Of a stretch of DNA of 8,008 nt, positions 5,885 through 8,008 are shown piece by piece. A model generated the notes under the pieces. That model worked only from the letters and a program-made list of their open reading frames with translations. It was not told the origin of the DNA and did not search any database. The position numbers were made by a program, and so were the translations under genes. The DNA comes from SAR202 cluster bacterium (GTDB lineage: Bacteria; Chloroflexota; Dehalococcoidia; Lucifugimonadales; UBA1123): the NCBI GenBank assembly GCA_030743915.1, contig JASLRP010000360.1:1-8008 (forward strand). The letters are read 5' to 3'. Each line of letters begins with the position of its first letter. Position 1 is the stretch's first letter.

Positions 5885-7024
5885 TCAGCCGCCGTTGCCG
5901 ATGTAGCGCGGCGTCTCGAACTGGCCGTTCACGATGGGAGCGGCTTCCAGTTGCAGGTGGTCCTCCAGGATGGTTGAGTACACGCCCCGATAGTCCAGGT
6001 TGGGGACCAGGTCACCCTGCTCTAGAGCTTCGGCCCGGGTTTCAGGATACTCGCTGTACATCCCGCCCTTGATGTTGGGACCGAGGGCGAAGGCAACGCC
6101 GGCGGCGCCGTGGTCGGTGCCGGAGCCGTTGTCGCGAACGCGCCGTCCGAACTCGGAGAACATGAACATTATCACGTTGTCGTCGGCGTTGTGCTCTCTC
6201 AGATCGTCCCAGAAATCGGCGACTGCTTCGGACACTTCGGTCCACAGTCCGGCGTGCATGGCGGCCTGCGCGGCGTGAGTGTCGAATGAGCCGTGGCTGG
6301 TGTAGAAGACGCGAGTCCCGACATCGGCGGTGTGAATCTGCGCGATGTCTTTCAGCTTCTGGGAGATGAGGCTGCTGCCGTACTCGACGCTGGACTCGTA
6401 CTTCTCAGGGGCCACTTTGAGGATATCCGCGCCCTTGAGAGCGTCCAGTCCGGTCTGGCCTAGATACTCCATGACCTGACCTGTGCCGACGGCGGGGCCG
6501 TACATGTTGGCGAACCGCTGGAGCATCGAGTTGCGCTGGTCTTCCTGCTCAATACTGGTCAACAGACCATAGGTTGACAGATCAGCGACGGAGGCCACGG
6601 ATACGCCCGGAGCCACGAGAGCGCGGGGCAGAGCCTGGTCCACGTTGACTCCGGTTACCGGGTTTTCGCCATTGGGATCAATCTCTCGCAGAGCGCGGCC
6701 CAGCCAGCCCTCGGTGCCCACGGTGTCTGGCTCGCAGGTGTGCCAGATGTCCATGGACCGGAAGTGGGAACGAGGCGAGTTGGCATAGCCGATGCCATGA
6801 ATGATCGCCATGTCGCCAGAATCATAAATTTCCTTCATCGGGCCCATAGCGGGGTGCATGCCCAACGTGTCATCCAGCTTGAGTATGCGGTCCTGAGGGA
6901 CTCCGAGGTTAGGCCTGCTATCGTAGTAGTTTCCATCGTTGTAGGGAATCAGGGTGTTGAAGTAGTCGTTTCCGCCCGTCAACTGGAGGATGACCAGGAC
7001 AGGAGGCTTGCCATTTCCCGCCAT
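5885..7024 (-). CDS. DUF1501 family protein (alkaline phosphatase/sulfatase-fold-related)
   Basis: DUF1501 proteins are related to the alkaline phosphatase/sulfatase superfamily; no reaction is firmly established. The 379-residue product shows the usual landmarks in order: LVILQLTGGNDYFNTLIPY (10-28), SPRSHFRSMDIW (83-94), TSHGSFDTH (242-250), MFSEFGRRVRDNGSGTDHG (288-306) and a C-terminal DYRGVYSTIL (344-353). The His and Asp residues in GSFDTH and GTDHG are the likely metal ligands by analogy with the superfamily. AGGAG (7038-7034) lies nine bases before the ATG and supports this start. Many family members begin with a twin-arginine signal; this one starts directly at the first beta strand with no signal, so export is not evident. 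It sits 69 bp after DUF1800, the usual arrangement for this pair, and 88 bp before the NHL propeller. Confidence 0.93.
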   Translation of the reverse strand: MAGNGKPPVLVILQLTGGNDYFNTLIPYNDGNYYDSRPNLGVPQDRILKLDDTLGMHPAMGPMKEIYDSGDMAIIHGIGYANSPRSHFRSMDIWHTCEPDTVGTEGWLGRALREIDPNGENPVTGVNVDQALPRALVAPGVSVASVADLSTYGLLTSIEQEDQRNSMLQRFANMYGPAVGTGQVMEYLGQTGLDALKGADILKVAPEKYESSVEYGSSLISQKLKDIAQIHTADVGTRVFYTSHGSFDTHAAQAAMHAGLWTEVSEAVADFWDDLREHNADDNVIMFMFSEFGRRVRDNGSGTDHGAAGVAFALGPNIKGGMYSEYPETRAEALEQGDLVPNLDYRGVYSTILEDHLQLEAAPIVNGQFETPRYIGNGG

Positions 7025-7093
7025 GTCTCTTTACTCCTATTCGTCGCTTATTTGCTCTGGTTTACGATTTGCTTCGTCGAAGAGGGTATCTGG

Positions 7094-8008
7094 CTAGCCG
7101 AACTGGTACTCTCGGGTCGCCGCGATAAGAGCGAAAGTTTCCGATGTGCGCCGCGAGAAGGACTCGCCGCCCAACTCGATGTCTCCGCCGCTTTCAACAT
7201 GAGACACAAGCTCGGACTTGGTGCTGTCAGAGACATCCACCGGGCCCATGATGTCCAGGCAGCGGTCAACCAGTTCCTCGGCGGACATCGTCGCGCCGTT
7301 GTTGCCAACATGCTCGACCATCCTCCGGACTCCAGGCAGGTCGGTGTCGCTGACGCGGTCTGAAACGAAATTGACTCGTTTGACCAGGGACCCGCTGTTG
7401 ATCCACTCGCGTCCAGTGTGCCAACCCTCAACGCTGGGGGGGTCGAGGATGTCCTGACCCATATATCCTGGCTCTTTGGCCAGGGCTTCCAGCTTGGGAT
7501 CGGAGCCGGCCAGATCGCCAGTGCCGCGAAGGGTGCCAACCACGATTTCGACTGGACTCTTGACCTTCTGGTGCTGGGCCTCTTTGAAGAAGTCGGAGTT
7601 GAACATGGCCCTGAGAACGGACTTGATGTCGTAGTCGTTGTCCACCAAAGTCTTGGACATCATTGCAATCGCTTCAGGGTCGCGAGGCTCCTCTATGTCC
7701 CACGCTGGGACCTGAGGTTCGTCCGCCACGAAGAAGTTGTACAGGTGTCGCGATATGAACCGAGGACATGCTTCCTGCTGGAGGACGATTTCGATGATGT
7801 CATCGCCGTTGAAATTGCCGGTTTGACCGAGAAATGTCTTCTCTGAGAAGTCATGGTCCTCGGGGCGGAACACGAACTTCCAGGGGAAGCGGCCATAGGG
7901 GAACCTGGGCATTTTGGCGTCTATTGTCCAGCCTGTGAAGGCGCGTGAGCACTCGAAAACGTCCGTTTCGGTGTAGTTGCCGACGCCCAGGGAGAACAGT
8001 TCCAGAAG
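7094..8008 (-). CDS. DUF1800 family protein, N-terminal part off the right edge
   Basis: C-terminal 304 residues of a DUF1800 protein; full-length family members are roughly 450-600 residues, so a substantial N-terminal part is missing. The frame is open to the edge: the methionine at 7912 is internal, and family sequence continues upstream of it as LFSLGVGNYTETDVFECSRA and AFTGWT (partial residues 5-28). Further conserved parts are HDFSEKTFLGQTGNFNGDD (52-70), IVLQQEACPRFISRHLYNFF (74-93), a DPPSVEGWHTGREWI segment and the helical C-terminus ending REYQFG. The function of the family is not established; the genes nearly always sit beside DUF1501 genes, as here, where DUF1501 follows after 69 bp. 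Whether this copy has a signal peptide cannot be seen. Confidence 0.92.
   Translation of the reverse strand, partial: LLELFSLGVGNYTETDVFECSRAFTGWTIDAKMPRFPYGRFPWKFVFRPEDHDFSEKTFLGQTGNFNGDDIIEIVLQQEACPRFISRHLYNFFVADEPQVPAWDIEEPRDPEAIAMMSKTLVDNDYDIKSVLRAMFNSDFFKEAQHQKVKSPVEIVVGTLRGTGDLAGSDPKLEALAKEPGYMGQDILDPPSVEGWHTGREWINSGSLVKRVNFVSDRVSDTDLPGVRRMVEHVGNNGATMSAEELVDRCLDIMGPVDVSDSTKSELVSHVESGGDIELGGESFSRRTSETFALIAATREYQFG

Noticed and set aside
6740..7363. 207-codon plus-strand open frame over the DUF1501/DUF1800 junction
   Set aside because: It is antisense to two well-supported family proteins and spans their intergenic gap; a shadow frame.

Overview
The window looks like ordinary chromosomal DNA from a free-living bacterium: moderately GC-rich, densely coded on both strands, with Shine-Dalgarno sequences in front of several genes and no tRNA, rRNA, insertion sequence or CRISPR array that I could see. 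The gene mix is a paired DUF1800/DUF1501 cluster with an NHL propeller, an Asp-box propeller protein, and a GH4 NAD-dependent glycosidase next to housekeeping-type genes. It resembles what is found in uncultured Chloroflexota such as marine SAR202-like Dehalococcoidia. That lineage call is an inference from gene content and protein style only; Planctomycetota and other environmental phyla also carry DUF1800/DUF1501 pairs.

Layout: (1) Positions 1-517, minus strand, hold most of an ECF RNA polymerase sigma factor cut by the left edge. (2) Positions 518-793 are a divergent control region with a 12-bp perfect palindrome and a weak promoter-like element. (3) 794-1393, plus strand, is a complete signal peptidase I with an intact Ser/Lys dyad. 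(4) 1412-2749, minus strand, is a complete GH4-family glycosidase, convergent with the peptidase, whose ribosome binding site lies inside a short hairpin. (5) 2918-3292, plus strand, is a small unrecognised, probably disordered protein. It is followed across an 18-bp perfect palindrome by (6) 3349-4623, plus strand, an Asp-box (sialidase-fold-like) propeller protein. (7) A 15-bp-stem terminator at 4631-4669 separates this from the minus-strand cluster. (8) That cluster, in transcription order from the right edge, is DUF1800 (5' end off the window), DUF1501, and an NHL-repeat propeller.

How the genes may work together: the DUF1800-DUF1501-NHL trio is co-directional with short gaps (69 and 88 bp) and is probably one transcription unit. 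DUF1800 and DUF1501 proteins are known to occur side by side and are of uncertain function; DUF1501 is related to the alkaline-phosphatase/sulfatase fold. Two propeller genes, one at the end of each convergent unit, face each other across the terminator. None of the complete propeller or DUF1501 proteins has a visible signal peptide, so the usual assumption that such proteins are exported is not supported for these copies. The GH4 enzyme would act on a cytoplasmic alpha- or beta-glycoside. I do not see a clearly new defence or mobile system here; the most open questions are the small unknown gene with its palindromes and the role of the DUF1800/DUF1501/NHL trio.
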